In this document: positions 45,809-57,629 of the stretch, piece after piece
Layout of the letters: the number at the start of each line of letters is the position of its first letter
Position numbering within the stretch: the stretch's first letter is position 1
NCBI RefSeq assembly: GCF_001510895.1
Contig: NZ_LPWA01000142.1
Span: 62,001-126,000 of the forward strand
DNA length: 64,000 bases
Direction: 5' to 3'
Source: Mesorhizobium loti
GTDB taxonomy: Bacteria; Pseudomonadota; Alphaproteobacteria; Rhizobiales; Rhizobiaceae
The notes under the pieces: generated by a model
What the model was told of the DNA's origin: nothing
Databases searched by the model: none
What the model saw: only the letters and a program-made list of their open reading frames with translations
Translations under genes and position numbers: made by a program

Positions 45809-47278
45809 ATGGCTCTTTCCCTGCCGGCCATCATGAGGACGACGGCGGCCCGGCTTTCGGCGCTTTATCTTCTGCTTTTCGCGCTCTGCGCCGTGCTGCT
45901 GGTCTTCTACATGACGTCGCTGTCGGCGCGCATGCTGACGGCGCAGACCCAGGAGACAATCAACGACGAGGTGCTGGGCCTCGCTAACGCCTACCAGCGT
46001 GGTGGTCTGCCGGTGCTGGTGCGCGTCGTCGAGGCCCGTTCCCGCCAGCCCGGCGCCAACCTCTATTTGATCGCCGACGCCAACGGCCAGATCCTGACCG
46101 GCAACGTGCAGAGCCTGGAACCTGGGGTCATCGAGACCGAGGGTTGGACCACCGAGCCCTTTTCCTACCAGCGCTTCGGCGAGGGCGAGCTCGACCGGTT
46201 GCGCAGCGGAGACCAGACCGCGCCTTCGACCGGTACAGGCGGCGCGCAATCCGAAGGCGAGAAAGGCCATAACGCAATCGCGCTGGTGCTGCGACTGCCC
46301 AACCAGATGATCATGCTGGTCGGCCGCGACCTCGGCGAGCCCGAGCGCTTCCGCGCCGTCATCCGCCGCTCGCTGATGCTGGCGCTCGGCATGATGGGGC
46401 TCGGCGGGCTCTTGATCTGGTTCTTCGTCGGGCGCGCGGCGCTGAAGCGCATCGACAGCGTCTCGGAGGCGAGCCGCCGCATCATGGGCGGCGACCTTGG
46501 CGGACGCCTGCCGGTGACCGGCGCCGGCGACGAATTCGACCGCCTGTCGGAAAACCTCAACACGATGCTCGCCCGCATCGCCATGCTGAACGAAGGCCTG
46601 AAGCAGGTCTCCGACAACATCGCTCATGACCTGAAGACGCCGCTGACCAGGCTGCGCAACCGCGCCGAGGCTGCACTTGCCGGCAAGCACAAGACGACCG
46701 ACTACCGCCAGGCGCTGGAGGGCACGATTAGCGAATCCGACCAGCTCATCAAGACGTTCAACGCCATCCTGATGATCTCGCGGCTGGAGGCCGGTTATTC
46801 CTCCGAGACGGCCGGCCCGGTCGACCTCGCCGCCACGGTGAGCGATGTCGTCGAGCTCTACGAGCCGGTGGCGGAGGAGGCGGGAGTTGTGCTGGAAGCC
46901 ACGGTGCCGGAAGCCGTCACCATCAACGGCAACCGCGAGCTGATCGGCCAGGCGCTGTCGAACATCGTCGACAATGCGATCAAATACTCGACCGGCGCCA
47001 CGGAGAGCCCGAAAGTGCGCGTCACGCTGGAGCGTGCCGCCAGCGGGGTGAAGCTTTCCGTTTCCGACAACGGCCACGGCATTCCCGACGATGCCGACCG
47101 CGCCAGGGCCACCGAACGCTTCGTGCGGCTGGAAAAGAGCCGTTCGCAACCAGGCTCGGGCCTTGGCCTCAGTCTCGCCAAGGCGATCATGAGTTTCCAC
47201 AACGGCAGGCTTGATCTTCTGCCCGCCAATCCCGGATTGTCCGTAGTCATGAGTTTTCCGGCCCGGGAGACGCATTGA
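45809..47278 (+). CDS. Sensor histidine kinase
   Basis: 489 residues. Helix 1 (ALYLLLFALCAVLLVFYMTS), a periplasmic sensor of ~140 residues, helix 2 (LMLALGMMGLGGLLIWFFVG), HAMP (RRIMGGDLGGRLPVTGAGDE), HisKA with His in NIAHDLKTPLTRLRNRAEAA, and HATPase with NIVDNAIKYSTG, DNGHGIP and GSGLGLSLAKAI. Partner of the regulator at 45025. GGGAG stands just before ATG 45809, directly after the hairpin repeat, so the repeat forms part of the leader of this gene. The stop overlaps the glnE start by one base. Confidence 0.92.
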   Translation: MALSLPAIMRTTAARLSALYLLLFALCAVLLVFYMTSLSARMLTAQTQETINDEVLGLANAYQRGGLPVLVRVVEARSRQPGANLYLIADANGQILTGNVQSLEPGVIETEGWTTEPFSYQRFGEGELDRLRSGDQTAPSTGTGGAQSEGEKGHNAIALVLRLPNQMIMLVGRDLGEPERFRAVIRRSLMLALGMMGLGGLLIWFFVGRAALKRIDSVSEASRRIMGGDLGGRLPVTGAGDEFDRLSENLNTMLARIAMLNEGLKQVSDNIAHDLKTPLTRLRNRAEAALAGKHKTTDYRQALEGTISESDQLIKTFNAILMISRLEAGYSSETAGPVDLAATVSDVVELYEPVAEEAGVVLEATVPEAVTINGNRELIGQALSNIVDNAIKYSTGATESPKVRVTLERAASGVKLSVSDNGHGIPDDADRARATERFVRLEKSRSQPGSGLGLSLAKAIMSFHNGRLDLLPANPGLSVVMSFPARETH

Positions 47279-50255
47279 TGGCGGCGAGGATGGCAAAGAA
47301 AAAGATCGAAACCGAATGGCAACTCCACCCGACGCTGGCGCTTCGCCCGCTGGATGGCGACCGCGCCCGGCGGGAATTGTCCGAGATCGCGGACGCAGCC
47401 GAGGAAGACGGCCTGACGCGTCTCGCCGCATTCCTCGCGGGCAAGGGGCCGCTGCAGGATCTGCTCGCCGCCATCTTCGACCTGTCGCCGTTCCTGCGCG
47501 ATACGGCGCGCCGCCGGCCGGCCATTCTCGACACGCTGTTCGACCGGACGATCGAAGCGCGGCTCAGCGATATCGGCGAGGCGATCGATCGCGCGGCGCG
47601 GGCCGAGACTGTTTCGGAATCGAGCCTGATGATGGCGCTCAGGCAATGGAAGGCCGAGGCGCATTTCCTGATCGCGCTCGCCGACCTTTCAGGCGAGGCC
47701 GAAACCGCGCTGACGGTGCGCCGTCTCAGCGACCTGGCGGACGCCTCGACACGCGCCGCCGTCGATTTCCTGCTGCTCGACGCGCATGGACAGGGCAAGC
47801 TCAAGCTGCCCGATACAAAGGACCCCGCGCGCGGCTCGGGCTGGATCCTGCTCGGCATGGGCAAGCTCGGCGCGCACGAGCTGAATTTCTCCTCCGACAT
47901 CGATCTTGTCGTCTTCTTCGATCCGGAAGCGCCGGCCGTCATCGACCCGCTCGACGCGACGGAGCTGTTCTCGCGCCTTACCCGCCGGCTCGTGCGCATC
48001 CTGCAGGACCGCACCGAGCACGGCTATGTCTTCCGCACCGATCTGAGGCTCCGGCCTGATCCCGGCTCGACGCCGTTGGCCATCCCGGTCGAGGCGGCGC
48101 TCCACTATTACGAGGGTCGCGGCCAGAACTGGGAGCGCGCCGCCATGATCAAGGCGCGGCCGGTGGCGGGCGACTTCGCGGCCGGCGCAGTCTTCCTCAA
48201 GGAATTGCAGCCCTATGTATGGCGCAAATACATGGACTATGCCGCGATCGCCGACGTCCACTCGATCAAGCGCCAGATCCACGCCCACAAGGGCCATGGT
48301 GAGATCGCTGTGAAAGGCCACAACGTCAAGGTCGGCCGTGGCGGCATCCGCGAGATCGAGTTCTTCGTCCAGACGCAGCAGTTGATTGCTGGCGGCCGCT
48401 TCCCGGAATTGCGCGGCCGAGAGACGGTGCCGATGCTCGGCCAACTCGCCGCGCGCGGCTGGATCACCGCCGATGCGCGCGAGGCGCTCGCCCGGCAATA
48501 CTGGTTCCTGCGCCGTGTCGAGCACGCCATACAGATGGTGGCCGACGAGCAGACGCATATTCTGCCGGAGGATGACGAGGAGCTGGAGCGCATCGCGCTC
48601 ATGCTCGGCTTTTCCGGCGAGGCGGAGTTTGCCGAGGCTTCCGCGACTCGCTGCAGCAGGTCGAGCGTCACTATGCGGCGCTTTTCGAGACAGCGCCCGA
48701 ACTCTCGGCCGGCATCGGCAATCTGGTCTTTACCGGCGATGTCGACGATCCCGACACGCTGCGGACCTTGCATGGCCTCGGCTTCCAGCGGCCGAGCGAC
48801 ATCTGCCGCGTCATCCGCGGCTGGCATTTCGGCCGCTACCGCGTCACCCAGTCGGCCGAGGCGCGCGAGCGGCTGACGGAGCTGACGCCGGCGCTCTTGA
48901 AGGCCTTCGGCCAGACGCGCCGCGCCGACGAGGCGCTGATGCGCTTCGACGAATTCCTGGCCGGCCTGCCGGCCGGCATCCAGCTGTTCTCGCTGCTGCA
49001 GTCGAACCCTGCGCTGCTCAAGCTGATGGCGACGATCATGGGTGCCGCGCCGCGGCTTGCCGCCATCATCACGCGCCGCCCGCATGTCTTCGACGGCCTG
49101 CTCGATCCGGCGCTGCTGACCGAGCTGCCGGACCGAGCTTATCTATCGGCGCGGCTTGCGGCCTTCATCGAGGGCGACCGCGCCTATGAGGACGTGCTCG
49201 ATCGCCTGCGCATCTTCGCCTCCGAGCAGAAATTCCTGATCGGCGTGCGCCTGCTGGCTGGCTCGATCGATCCCGCGCGGGCGGGGCGCGCCTTCTCGGA
49301 CCTCGCCGACCTCACCATCGAGGCGGCGCTTCACGCGGTGATCGCCGAGTTCGCGCTGCGCCATGGCAGGATTGCCGGGGCCAGGGTGGCGCTGCTCGGC
49401 ATGGGCAAGCTCGGCAGCCGCGAGCTCACCGCGGGATCCGACGTCGACCTCATCCTGCTCTACGACCACGACGCGGATGCGGAGGAATCCGACGGGGATA
49501 AACCGCTGGCGCCGTCGCATTACTATACCCGCATGACGCAGCGGCTGATCGCCGCCGTCTCAGCACCTACCGCCGAAGGCGTGCTTTACGAGCTCGACCT
49601 TCGCCTGCGCCCCTCCGGCAACAAGGGGCCGGTCGCCACCCATGTCGACGCCTTCAAGAAATATCAACGCCAGGACGCCTGGACCTGGGAGCACATGGCG
49701 CTGGCCAGAGCCCGCGCCGTCGGCGGCGATGCCGAACTTTGCGCCGAGGTCGAGGAGGATGTCGCGGTGGTGCTGGCGCAGCCGCGAGACGGCACCAAGG
49801 TGAAGGCAAAAGCCTCCGAGATGCGGGCGCTGATCGAGAAGGAAAAGCCGCCTCGCGATCTCTGGGACATCAAGCTGATCCCGGGCGGCCTCATCGACCT
49901 CGAATTCATCGCGCAGGTCGCTGTCATCACCGGCGCTATCGAGCCCGGCCGTCGGGCGACCGCGACGGCGGATGTGCTGGCGCGGCTCGCGCCGCAATTC
50001 GCTGTAGCCGATGTCAGGCAGGAACTTTGCGACGCCTGGCGGCTCTATATGGCGCTCACCCAGATGATCAGGCTTTGCCTCACCGGTGAGTTTCAGCGCG
50101 ACGATGTCCCGCCGGGGCTTTCGGATCTGCTTCTGGCGGTCACCGACCTGCCGGATTTCGGTGTGCTGGAAGCACATCTCAAGGAAACGTCGCGGAAGGT
50201 CAGGAAGGATTTCGACCTTCTGCTTCGCGCGGGCGCGCCGATCTCGCGAGCTTGA
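47278..50255 (+). CDS. glnE: Glutamine synthetase adenylyltransferase/adenylyl-removing enzyme GlnE, frameshifted
   Basis: About 992 residues when one T near 48640 is restored (GAG GCT TTC CGC). Two nucleotidyltransferase domains are seen: the N-terminal removing domain with GWILLGMGKLGAHELNFSSD and DIDLVVFF, and the C-terminal adding domain with LLGMGKLGSRELTAGSDVDL. Each is followed by helical parts (RLRPDPGSTPLAIP; LRLRPSGNKGPVATH). GlnE adenylylates and deadenylylates glutamine synthetase in response to PII and glutamine, so it is central to nitrogen control. ATG 47278 overlaps the kinase stop (TGATG). Confidence 0.92.
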
Positions 50256-50261
50256 TCGAAA

Positions 50262-52582
50262 TCAGGCCGCCGCCTTCACAGTGCCGGGCGGCTTCTTCAG
50301 CGGGATGCGCACCGACACGATGGTGCCGACGCCTTCGGTCGAGCGGATCTTCAGCGCGCCGCCCTGCAGTTCGGCCAGTGAGCGCGAGATGGCCAGCCCG
50401 AGGCCCGAGCCCGTATGGTTCTTGGAGAACTGGTTCTGCACCTGCTCGAACGGTCGCCCGAGCTTGCTCAGCGCCTGCTTCGGGATACCGCAGCCATTGT
50501 CCTCGATGGTGAGCACCAGCGCGCCCGAGGCGCTGCGTGCCCGGACCATGATATGGCCGCCCTGTCCGGTAAACTTCACCGCGTTGGAGAGAAGGTTGAT
50601 GGCGATCTGCTTGATCGCGCGGCGGTCGGCATAAAGCCGCATCGCATCGGCGATGCGCGTCTCCACCGTGATCGACTTTTCCGCCGCCTGCAGCGAGATG
50701 ACGCGAACCGTCTCCTTGATCAGCGGGCAGAGGTCGATCTCCTCGCTCTCCATCGAGAACTGGCCGGCCTCGATCTTCGACATGTCGAGTATGTCGTTGA
50801 TGACGCCGAGCAGGTATTTGCCGCTGCCGTTGATATCGGCGGCATATTCCTCGTAGCGCGGCGAGCCGAGCGGCCCGAACAGGCCCTGTTCCATCAGCTC
50901 GGAAAAACCGATGATGGCGTTGAGCGGCGTGCGCAATTCATGCGACATGTTGGCAAGGAATTCGGACTTCGCCCGATTGGCCGCCTCGGCGCGCTCCGTC
51001 TCCTTCATGTATTTGCGATTGAGCTCGACCAGCTCCTTGGCGCGTTCCTCCTCGGCGCGGCGGGCGAGGCTGAGATCGTGGATCGTCGCCATCAGACGCC
51101 GCTCGCTGTCGACCAGCTTTTCCTGGTGCAGCTTGATCTGGGTGATGTCGGAGCCGACCGAGACGATGCCGCCGTCCCTGGTCCTGAGCTCGTTGACCTG
51201 CAGCCAGCGGCCGTCGGCGAGCTGGCGCTCCAGCGTGACGCCGCCATGCGGACCGTTGGCATTGGCAAGCCTCCGCTCCGAGGCGAAGGCGAGCATGCGC
51301 TCCTCCAGCATGTCGCGGGTCGCACCCGGCATCACGTCGCGGTCCGAGAGCCCGTTGTCCTTCTGGAATTTGGAGTTGCACATGATCAGCCGCTCGGCGG
51401 CATCCCACAGCACGAAGGATTCGTTGATGTTCTCGATCGCGGTCCTCAGCCGCATGTCCGCCGCTTCCGAGCGCAGCGCCAGGTGCCGCTGCTCGGTGAC
51501 GTCGACGGCGATGCCGATCAGCTGGATCTCCGGCGCCTCCGGATCGATCACCTGGGCGCGGGCGCGCATCCACACCCACTGCCCGTCGGCATGGCGCATA
51601 CGGAATACTTGGTCGATATGGTCGATCTCGCGTTCGACGATGCGGTTGGCGAGCTCGAAGAGATCGCGTCGTCGGGATGGATGATCTCGTCGACCTCGCC
51701 GAACGCCAGCATCGTGTCGCAGGGCTCGTAGCCCAGCATGTCGTACATCGAGCGCGACCAGTACATCTTGCCGCGCACCATGTCCCAGTCCCACAACCCG
51801 CAGCGGCCGCGCACCAGCGCCATGTCGATGCGCTGATGCGCCTCGAGATAGATGCGGTCGGCCGCCTGTGCACGCGCCGCCTGGCCGAAATAGGCATAGA
51901 GGATGACGATCAGCACGCCTGCCGTCAGCACGAACAGGGTGACGTTGAGCGACACCGTCTTGCGCCAGCTGTCGAACACCGCCTCCTTGGGCACGAGCAC
52001 CGCCGCGGCGTTCTTGCGGTCGCCCGTGAGGCTGACGGCGGCAAACCAGTCCTTCCCGCCGATGCTGACCTCCATCACGCCGGCGCGGTCGCCAAACATG
52101 AACAGCGGCTGGCCGCCGAGCACCAGGCTGTCCAGCGAGCGCCCCTGCCAGCCGGTCGACAATGGCGACACGGCGATGATCTTGAAGGCGCCGTCGGTGA
52201 TGGCCAGCACATGGCTGCGGCCCATGGCGCCCTGGCGGCTGGTGGTCTCCAGGAGATCCATGGCGTTGGTGCCCGCCACGTTCGGGTCGGCGCTGATCGC
52301 CTGCGCCATCTGTCCGGCGGCTAAGGCCAGCAGCGCCTTGGCGTCACGTTCGACCGCGTCGCGGTCGTTCACCAGCGACAGGAAACGAAGTGCTGCGATG
52401 ACGATCAGGAAGATGATGATCAGCGCCGGTATCGAGCGGCGCAGCAAAGGCTCCGCCGCCAGCAGCCGCTGGTAGGCGGGCTCGGCGATCAGGCGCGCGT
52501 TGCCGGAAAGCCCGTCGCCCCTTGCCTCGCGACGCGCAAAAACTTTCCCTCCGGGCGCGCCCCACGCGTCCGTCTTGGCCAT
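50262..52582 (-). CDS. pleC: PAS-domain sensor histidine kinase (PleC-like), frameshifted
   Basis: About 773 residues after restoring one base near 51669 (giving HPDDADLFELANRIVE). Two membrane helices (PALIIIFLIVIAALRFLSLV; VTLFVLTAGVLIVILYAYFG) flank a periplasmic sensor. PAS domains follow (CGLWDWDMVRGKMYWSRSMY; ENINESFVLWDAAERLIMCN), then HisKA with NMSHELRTPLNAIIGFSELM and HATPase (NLLSNAVKFTGQGG, EDNGCGIP, GSGLGLAISRSL). Its place between glnE and pepN matches PleC of Sinorhizobium as I recall, the phosphatase/kinase of DivK and PleD. ATG 52582 has GGGGAG upstream. It converges on glnE with six bases between. Confidence 0.83.
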
Positions 52583-52727
52583 AAATGGCACTCCCCGATT
52601 TGCCGCATACTTGACGATCCGGCTACGCCGCACGCCCGAATCGTCAGTAAAGAATCAAAGGTGATTCGCCTTGTCCAGAGGCGCGACCAAAAAAGATTAA
52701 AAGTTGATTGAAATTCGTCGGATCAGC

Positions 52728-52915
52728 TGATCTCCCCCCTCATGGGGGAGATGGCCGGCAGGCCAGAGGGGGGCGCGAAGGAACGCAGTGTTGTGCTATC
52801 TTGCGGCTGGTTCGATCGGATCAACCCCGTGTGAATGTTCAATTTTGCTGATAGGCTGGCGGGACAGCGCCCCCCTCTGCCCTGCCGGGCATCTCCCCCA
52901 CAAGGGGGGAGATTG
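52728..52915. repeat. RIME-like composite palindromic repeat, copy 1
   Basis: Two arms of about 50 bases in inverted orientation, each with a CTCCCCC...GGGGGAG palindrome and a GGCAGGCCAGAGGGGGGCGC-type extension, enclose about 85 bases. It occupies the gap upstream of pleC and downstream of pepN. Similar to the RIME elements described in rhizobia. Confidence 0.8.
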
Positions 52916-52920
52916 GCAAA

Positions 52921-55565
52921 TCACGCCAGCGTCCGCTCCACAATATCCCGCAGATCGGCCGACAGGTTCTCGGCGTTCGCAATCTGCAGCAGCGCCTGCC
53001 TTGCCTTGTCCTGCCGGATCGGTTCCAGCGAGCGCCACGAGCGCAGTGCCGTCGCCAGCCTTGCCGCCACCTGCGGGTTGCGCTTCTCGACCTCCAGCAC
53101 AGTCTCGGCGAAGAAGCGGTAGCCCTGGCCGTCGGCGCGGTGAAAGCCGGTCTGGTTGGCGCTGGCGAAGGTGCCGATCAGCGAGCGCACCCGGTTCGGA
53201 TTGGCGATCGAGAAGGCGGGGTGCTGCATCAGCGAACGCACCTTGTCGACGGTCGCCGCCCCGGGCACGCCGGCCTGCATCTGGAACCATTTGTCGAGCA
53301 CCAGCGCATCGCCGCGATACTTTGCTTCGAAGCTCGCCAGCGCCTCGTCCGCTTGGCGAGAGCCGGCGTGGCGGTGCGCCAGAACGGTGAGCGCCGCGGC
53401 GCGGTCGGTCATGTTGGTTGCCGCGCGGAAATGGGCGGCGGCAAGGGCCGCGCCCTCGGGCAGCAGCGAAAGGTAATCGAGCAGTGTGTTGCGCAGCGCC
53501 CGCCGCCCGGCGCTCGCGGCGTCGGGCGTGAACGGACCCTGGTCGGCGAGGCTGTCGTAGAGCGCCGAGAAGGTCTCGCGGTTCGCTTCGGCGATCGTCC
53601 GCGCCAGCGCCTCGCGGGCGGCAAAGATGGCATCAGGGTCGATGCCCTTGCCGATGTCGCGGGCGATGTCGGCCTCGCCGGGCAGCGACAGCGCCAGCGC
53701 CCGGTAAGCCGGCTCCAGTGTCTCGTCGGCGGCGATCCTGCCGGCAAGCTCGGCGAGCCGTGCCGCGAAGGCCGGCTCCTTGCCGCCCAGCACCTGGCGG
53801 AAGGCCGCGATCAGCGCATCGGTGAGCAGCGTGTTGAACGCCTGCCAGCGCGAGAAGGAGTCGCCGTCATGGCTGGCGAGGAAGAACTGGTCGTCGGTCT
53901 TCTGCTGCACCGAGAGCGTGATCGGCGCCGAAAAGCCGCGGTTGAGCGACACCGAAGGCCGTTCTGATACGCCTGAGAAACGCACCGTGTGCCGCCGCTT
54001 GCGGACATGGATGACGCCGTCCTCGACAGTGGCGCCCTCGACGGCTGCCCAAGCAACCGGCTTGCCGCCGGCGCCGACCAGGCCGAAGGCCAGCGGAATA
54101 TGCATCAGCCGCTTGCGGCTTTCCGACGGCGTCGGCGGCACCGACTGTTCGATCTCCAGCGTGAACGCCTTGGCCGCGGCATTGTAGGAGGAACTGACCG
54201 TCAGGTTCGGCGTGCCGGCCTGGTGGTACCAGAGCGCGAACTGCGCGAGATCCCGCCCCGAGACGTCCTCGAATACTTTCAAAAAGTCCTCGATGGTCGC
54301 CGCCTCGCCGTCATGCCGCTCGAAATAGAGGTCCATGCCGGCGCGGAAGGTCTCGGGCCCCAGAATGGTGCGGATCATGCGCACCACTTCCGAGCCCTTC
54401 TCGTAGACGGTCGCTGTGTAGAAATTGTTGATCTCGCGGTAGCGGCGCGGCCTGACCGGGTGCGCCAGCGGCCCCTGGTCCTCGGGGAATTGATGCGCGC
54501 GCAGCGTACGCACCTCGGCGATGCGTTTCACCGCCCGCGAACGCTGGTCGGCGGAGAATTCGTGGTCGCGGTAAACCGTCAGCCCTTCCTTCAGGCAGAG
54601 CTGGAACCAGTCGCGGCAAGTGATTCTGTTGCCAGTCCAATTGTGGAAATATTCATGCGCGATGATCGCCTCGATATTGGCGAAGTCGGCATCGGTCGCG
54701 GTTTCCTCGTCGGCCAGCACATATTTGTCGTTGAAGATGTTGAGACCCTTGTTCTCCATCGCGCCCATGTTGAAGTCGGAGACGGCGACGATGTTGAAGA
54801 CGTCGAGGTCGTATTCGCGGCCGAAGGCTTCCTCGTCCCACTTCATCGAGCGCTTCAGCGCATCCATCGCATAGCCGGCAAGCCTCTCCTTGCCGGGTTC
54901 GACATAGATGCCAAGCTCGACCTCGCGGCCGGACAAGGTGGTGAAGCTGCCCGCCACCTTGCCGAGCGCGCCAGCCACCAGCGCGAAGAGATAGGACGGC
55001 TTAGGGAAAGGATCGTGCCAGACGGCGAAGTGCCGGCCATCGGCGAGTACACCGCTTTCAACCGGGTTGCCGTTGGAGAGCAGCAGCGGCGCCTCGTTGT
55101 GGGGGGCCTCGATGCGCACCGTATAGACGGAGAGGATGTCCGGCCGGTCGAGGAAATAGGTGATGCGGCGAAAGCCTCGGCCTCACATTGCGTGCAATAG
55201 ACATTGTTGGAGCGGTAGAGGCCCATCAGCGCTTCGTTGTTTGCGGGCGCGATCTTGGTCTCGAGTCGCAGCTCGAAGCGCCGTGCCGCCGGCGGCTTCG
55301 GGATCGTCAGCTGGTCCGGCGTCGCCAGGTAGTCGGCCGGCGCCAGCGCATGCCCGTCGACGGCAACGCCGAGCAGCGTCAAGCCGTCGCCGTCGAGCAC
55401 CAGCGGCGCGGACATGGCGGCGCCTTCGCGCCGCTCGACGGTGAGCAAGGCAGTGACGCGCGTGGCATCCGGCGACAGACGGAAATCGAGACTGGTCCTC
55501 GGAATGAGATAGTCGCTGGGACGGTAGTCTTCGAGTTTGAAGACATGGCCGGTATCGGTGCGCAT
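52921..55565 (-). CDS. pepN: Aminopeptidase N (M1 family), frameshifted
   Basis: About 881 residues after restoring one G near 55170 (gives [20 protein letters not shown]). M1 motifs: exopeptidase GAMENKGLNIFNDKYVL, and zinc ligands HEYFHNW plus the later Glu in LKEGLTVYRD. The N-terminal domain includes LEDYRPSDYLIPRTSLDFRL. The length and the [12 protein letters not shown] segment mark the E. coli PepN type. It removes N-terminal residues from peptides in the cytosol. ATG 55565 is chosen as the family start. RIME copy 1 follows the stop. Confidence 0.93.
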
Positions 55566-55717
55566 TCCGTCGGTTTTCCTGTCGATTTTCGGGCGGACAG
55601 CGGACGTGCTGGTCCAAGAATTTTGAAGTCCGCGCTCTTTACACGAAACGGTCACTCGACAAAACTGCGCCGGGGTCTATTTCTGGGCTTCGTTTCCGAC
55701 CATCGTCACGAGGCAAG

Positions 55718-56665
55718 ATGACCGTCGATCAAGCCGTCGGCCACAACACGCTGCGCGGCATTGCGCTTAAGATCGTCTCCGTGGCGGTCTTCGTCAGCAT
55801 GCAGACCAGCATCAAGGCGGCCGGCGACGTGCCGGCCGGGCAGATCGTCTTCTTCCGCTCCTTCTTCGCCATCTTCCCGATCATCGCCTTCCTGGCGTTC
55901 AAGGGACAGCTTGGCACGGCCTTCACCACGAAACGGCCGTTCAACCACATCGCGCGCGGCATCGTCGGCGTCGGCGCCATGGGGCTCGGGTTCTTCGCGC
56001 TGACCAGGCTGCCGCTGCCGGAGGCGATCACGCTGAACTATGCCCAGCCGCTGCTGGTCGTGGTATTCTCCTCGGTTTTCCTCGGCGAGACGATCCGCGT
56101 CTATCGCTGGAGCGCGGTTGCCGTTGGTCTCGTCGGCGTGCTCATCATCTCGTGGCCGGAACTGACGCTGTTGAATTCCGACGAGGCGCTCGACGACCAG
56201 GAGGTGCTGGGCGTCATGGCGGCGCTGATTGCCGCGGCGATCTCGGCCGTCGCCATGCTTCTGGTGCGCAATCTCGTGCAGACCGAGAAGACGGCGACCA
56301 TCGTGCTGTGGTTCTCCTCGACCGCGAGCGTGCTGGCGCTGTTCACGCTGCCTTTCGGCTGGCAGGCGCTGACGCCGATGCAAGCCGCGCTGCTTGTCAT
56401 GGCCGGCTTCTGCGGCGGGCTCGGCCAGATCCTGATGACGGCCGCCTACCGCCACGCCGAGGCCTCGGTCGTGGCGCCCTTCGAATACACTTCGATGATC
56501 CTCGGCGTCCTCGTCGGCTATTTCGTCTTCGGCGACGTGACGTCGCTGAACACGCTGATCGGCGGCGTCATCGTGGTGGCTGCCGGCATCTTCATCATCT
56601 GGCGCGAACGGCAACTCGGCCTGGAGCGCACGCGGACGAGGCGGGCCGCGCCGCCACAGGGCTAG
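55718..56665 (+). CDS. DMT-superfamily (EamA) transporter
   Basis: 315 residues with ten hydrophobic segments arranged as two EamA repeats (first: IVSVAVFVSMQTSIKAAGDV to VYRWSAVAVGLVGVLIIS; second starting near LGVMAALIAAAISAVAMLLV). Conserved EAITLNYAQPLLVVVFSSVF and FEYTSMILGVLVGYFVFGDV are typical. Such proteins export amino acids, nucleotides or other metabolites; the substrate is unknown. ATG 55718 lies 152 bases from the divergent pepN start. A subfamily A repeat starts one base after the stop codon. Confidence 0.9.
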   Translation: MTVDQAVGHNTLRGIALKIVSVAVFVSMQTSIKAAGDVPAGQIVFFRSFFAIFPIIAFLAFKGQLGTAFTTKRPFNHIARGIVGVGAMGLGFFALTRLPLPEAITLNYAQPLLVVVFSSVFLGETIRVYRWSAVAVGLVGVLIISWPELTLLNSDEALDDQEVLGVMAALIAAAISAVAMLLVRNLVQTEKTATIVLWFSSTASVLALFTLPFGWQALTPMQAALLVMAGFCGGLGQILMTAAYRHAEASVVAPFEYTSMILGVLVGYFVFGDVTSLNTLIGGVIVVAAGIFIIWRERQLGLERTRTRRAAPPQG

Positions 56666-56666
56666 A

Positions 56667-56710
56667 GCAATTCCAGGAAAAGTGTGAAACGGTTTTCCGT
56701 CCGGAATTGC
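56667..56710 (+). repeat. Hairpin repeat, subfamily A
   Basis: Outer stem GCAATTCC/GGAATTGC, inner stem GGAAAA/TTTTCC, loop GTGTGAAACGG. Lies one base after the DMT transporter stop, before the convergent XRE gene end. Confidence 0.85.
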
Positions 56711-56724
56711 GTAAGAACAGAAGC

Positions 56725-57537
56725 CTACGAAGCGGCTGCTCGCTCCTTCGCCAACCTTACCAGCACCGTACGGGTCTGCTCATCCGCAGGGAAAAAAGAT
56801 TCGATCGCCAGTTCCGACAGCGTGACGTCGAGCGGCGTGCCGAACACGGTGATCGTGGTGATGAAGGACAGCACCGTGTCGCCATGCGCGAGCCTGAGCG
56901 GATGCACGATGCCGCTCGGTTCGACCGACGCCGGCCGGCTGCTCTTCAGCCCGGACGGATAGCCACGCAGCTCGCGTTCCAGCTCGATCAGCACCAGGTC
57001 GCCGGTGGCATCGTTCTGGTGCTTGAGGCGTTCAAGCAGATGCGCCCGCCATTCCGCCAGGTTGACGATGCGCGGCGCGACGCCGCCCGGATGCAGGCTG
57101 AGCCTGAGCACATTGACCGGCGGCTTGAGCAGCGACGGCTCCGAGACGTCGGCCAGGAACGGGCCAATCGCAGCGTTGGCGGAAACCAGGTTCCAATGCC
57201 GGTCGACCGCCAGCGCCGGGAAGGGCTCATGACCTTTGAGCACCGTTTCGACGGCCGCCATGGCCGGCGCGAGCGTCGCATCGGTGAGCGGTCTCTCGCT
57301 GAAGCTCGGCGCGAAGCCGGCAGCGAGCAGGAGCTGATTACGCTGGCGCAGGGGGATCGAAAGCTGCTCGGCCAGGTGCAGCACCATTTCGCGCGACGGC
57401 TGAGCGCGGCCGCTTTCGACGAAGGAGAGATGCCGCTGCGAGATATCGGCTTCCATGGCGAGGTCGAGCTGGCTCATACGCCGGCGCGTGCGCCATTCGC
57501 GAATGAGGCTGCCGGCGGAGATTTCGGATGTGGTCAT
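56725..57537 (-). CDS. XRE-type regulator with MmyB-like ligand-binding domain
   Basis: 270 residues. The N-terminal HTH_3 domain (residues ~12-65) reads LIREWRTRRRMSQLDLAMEA and ISQRHLSFVESGRAQPSREM. The C-terminal MmyB-like domain (~residues 105-265) contains PFPALAVDRHWNLVSANAAI and FHPL-type region GIVHPLRLAHGDTVLSFITT; it is a PAS-like fold binding fatty acids or other small molecules. In related regulators the target is usually a neighbouring dehydrogenase. Here the neighbours are a DMT transporter (convergent) and an uracil-DNA glycosylase, so the target is unclear. Confidence 0.9.
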   Translation of the reverse strand: MTTSEISAGSLIREWRTRRRMSQLDLAMEADISQRHLSFVESGRAQPSREMVLHLAEQLSIPLRQRNQLLLAAGFAPSFSERPLTDATLAPAMAAVETVLKGHEPFPALAVDRHWNLVSANAAIGPFLADVSEPSLLKPPVNVLRLSLHPGGVAPRIVNLAEWRAHLLERLKHQNDATGDLVLIELERELRGYPSGLKSSRPASVEPSGIVHPLRLAHGDTVLSFITTITVFGTPLDVTLSELAIESFFPADEQTRTVLVRLAKERAAAS

Positions 57538-57629
57538 GGGCGATGAGTAGGGCGGGGAGGGGCGGAGTTCAATTACCTCGGAGGTTATCGATCAGCGTCT
57601 ACGTTGGAGATTGGCGAAAGCCGAGGTGA

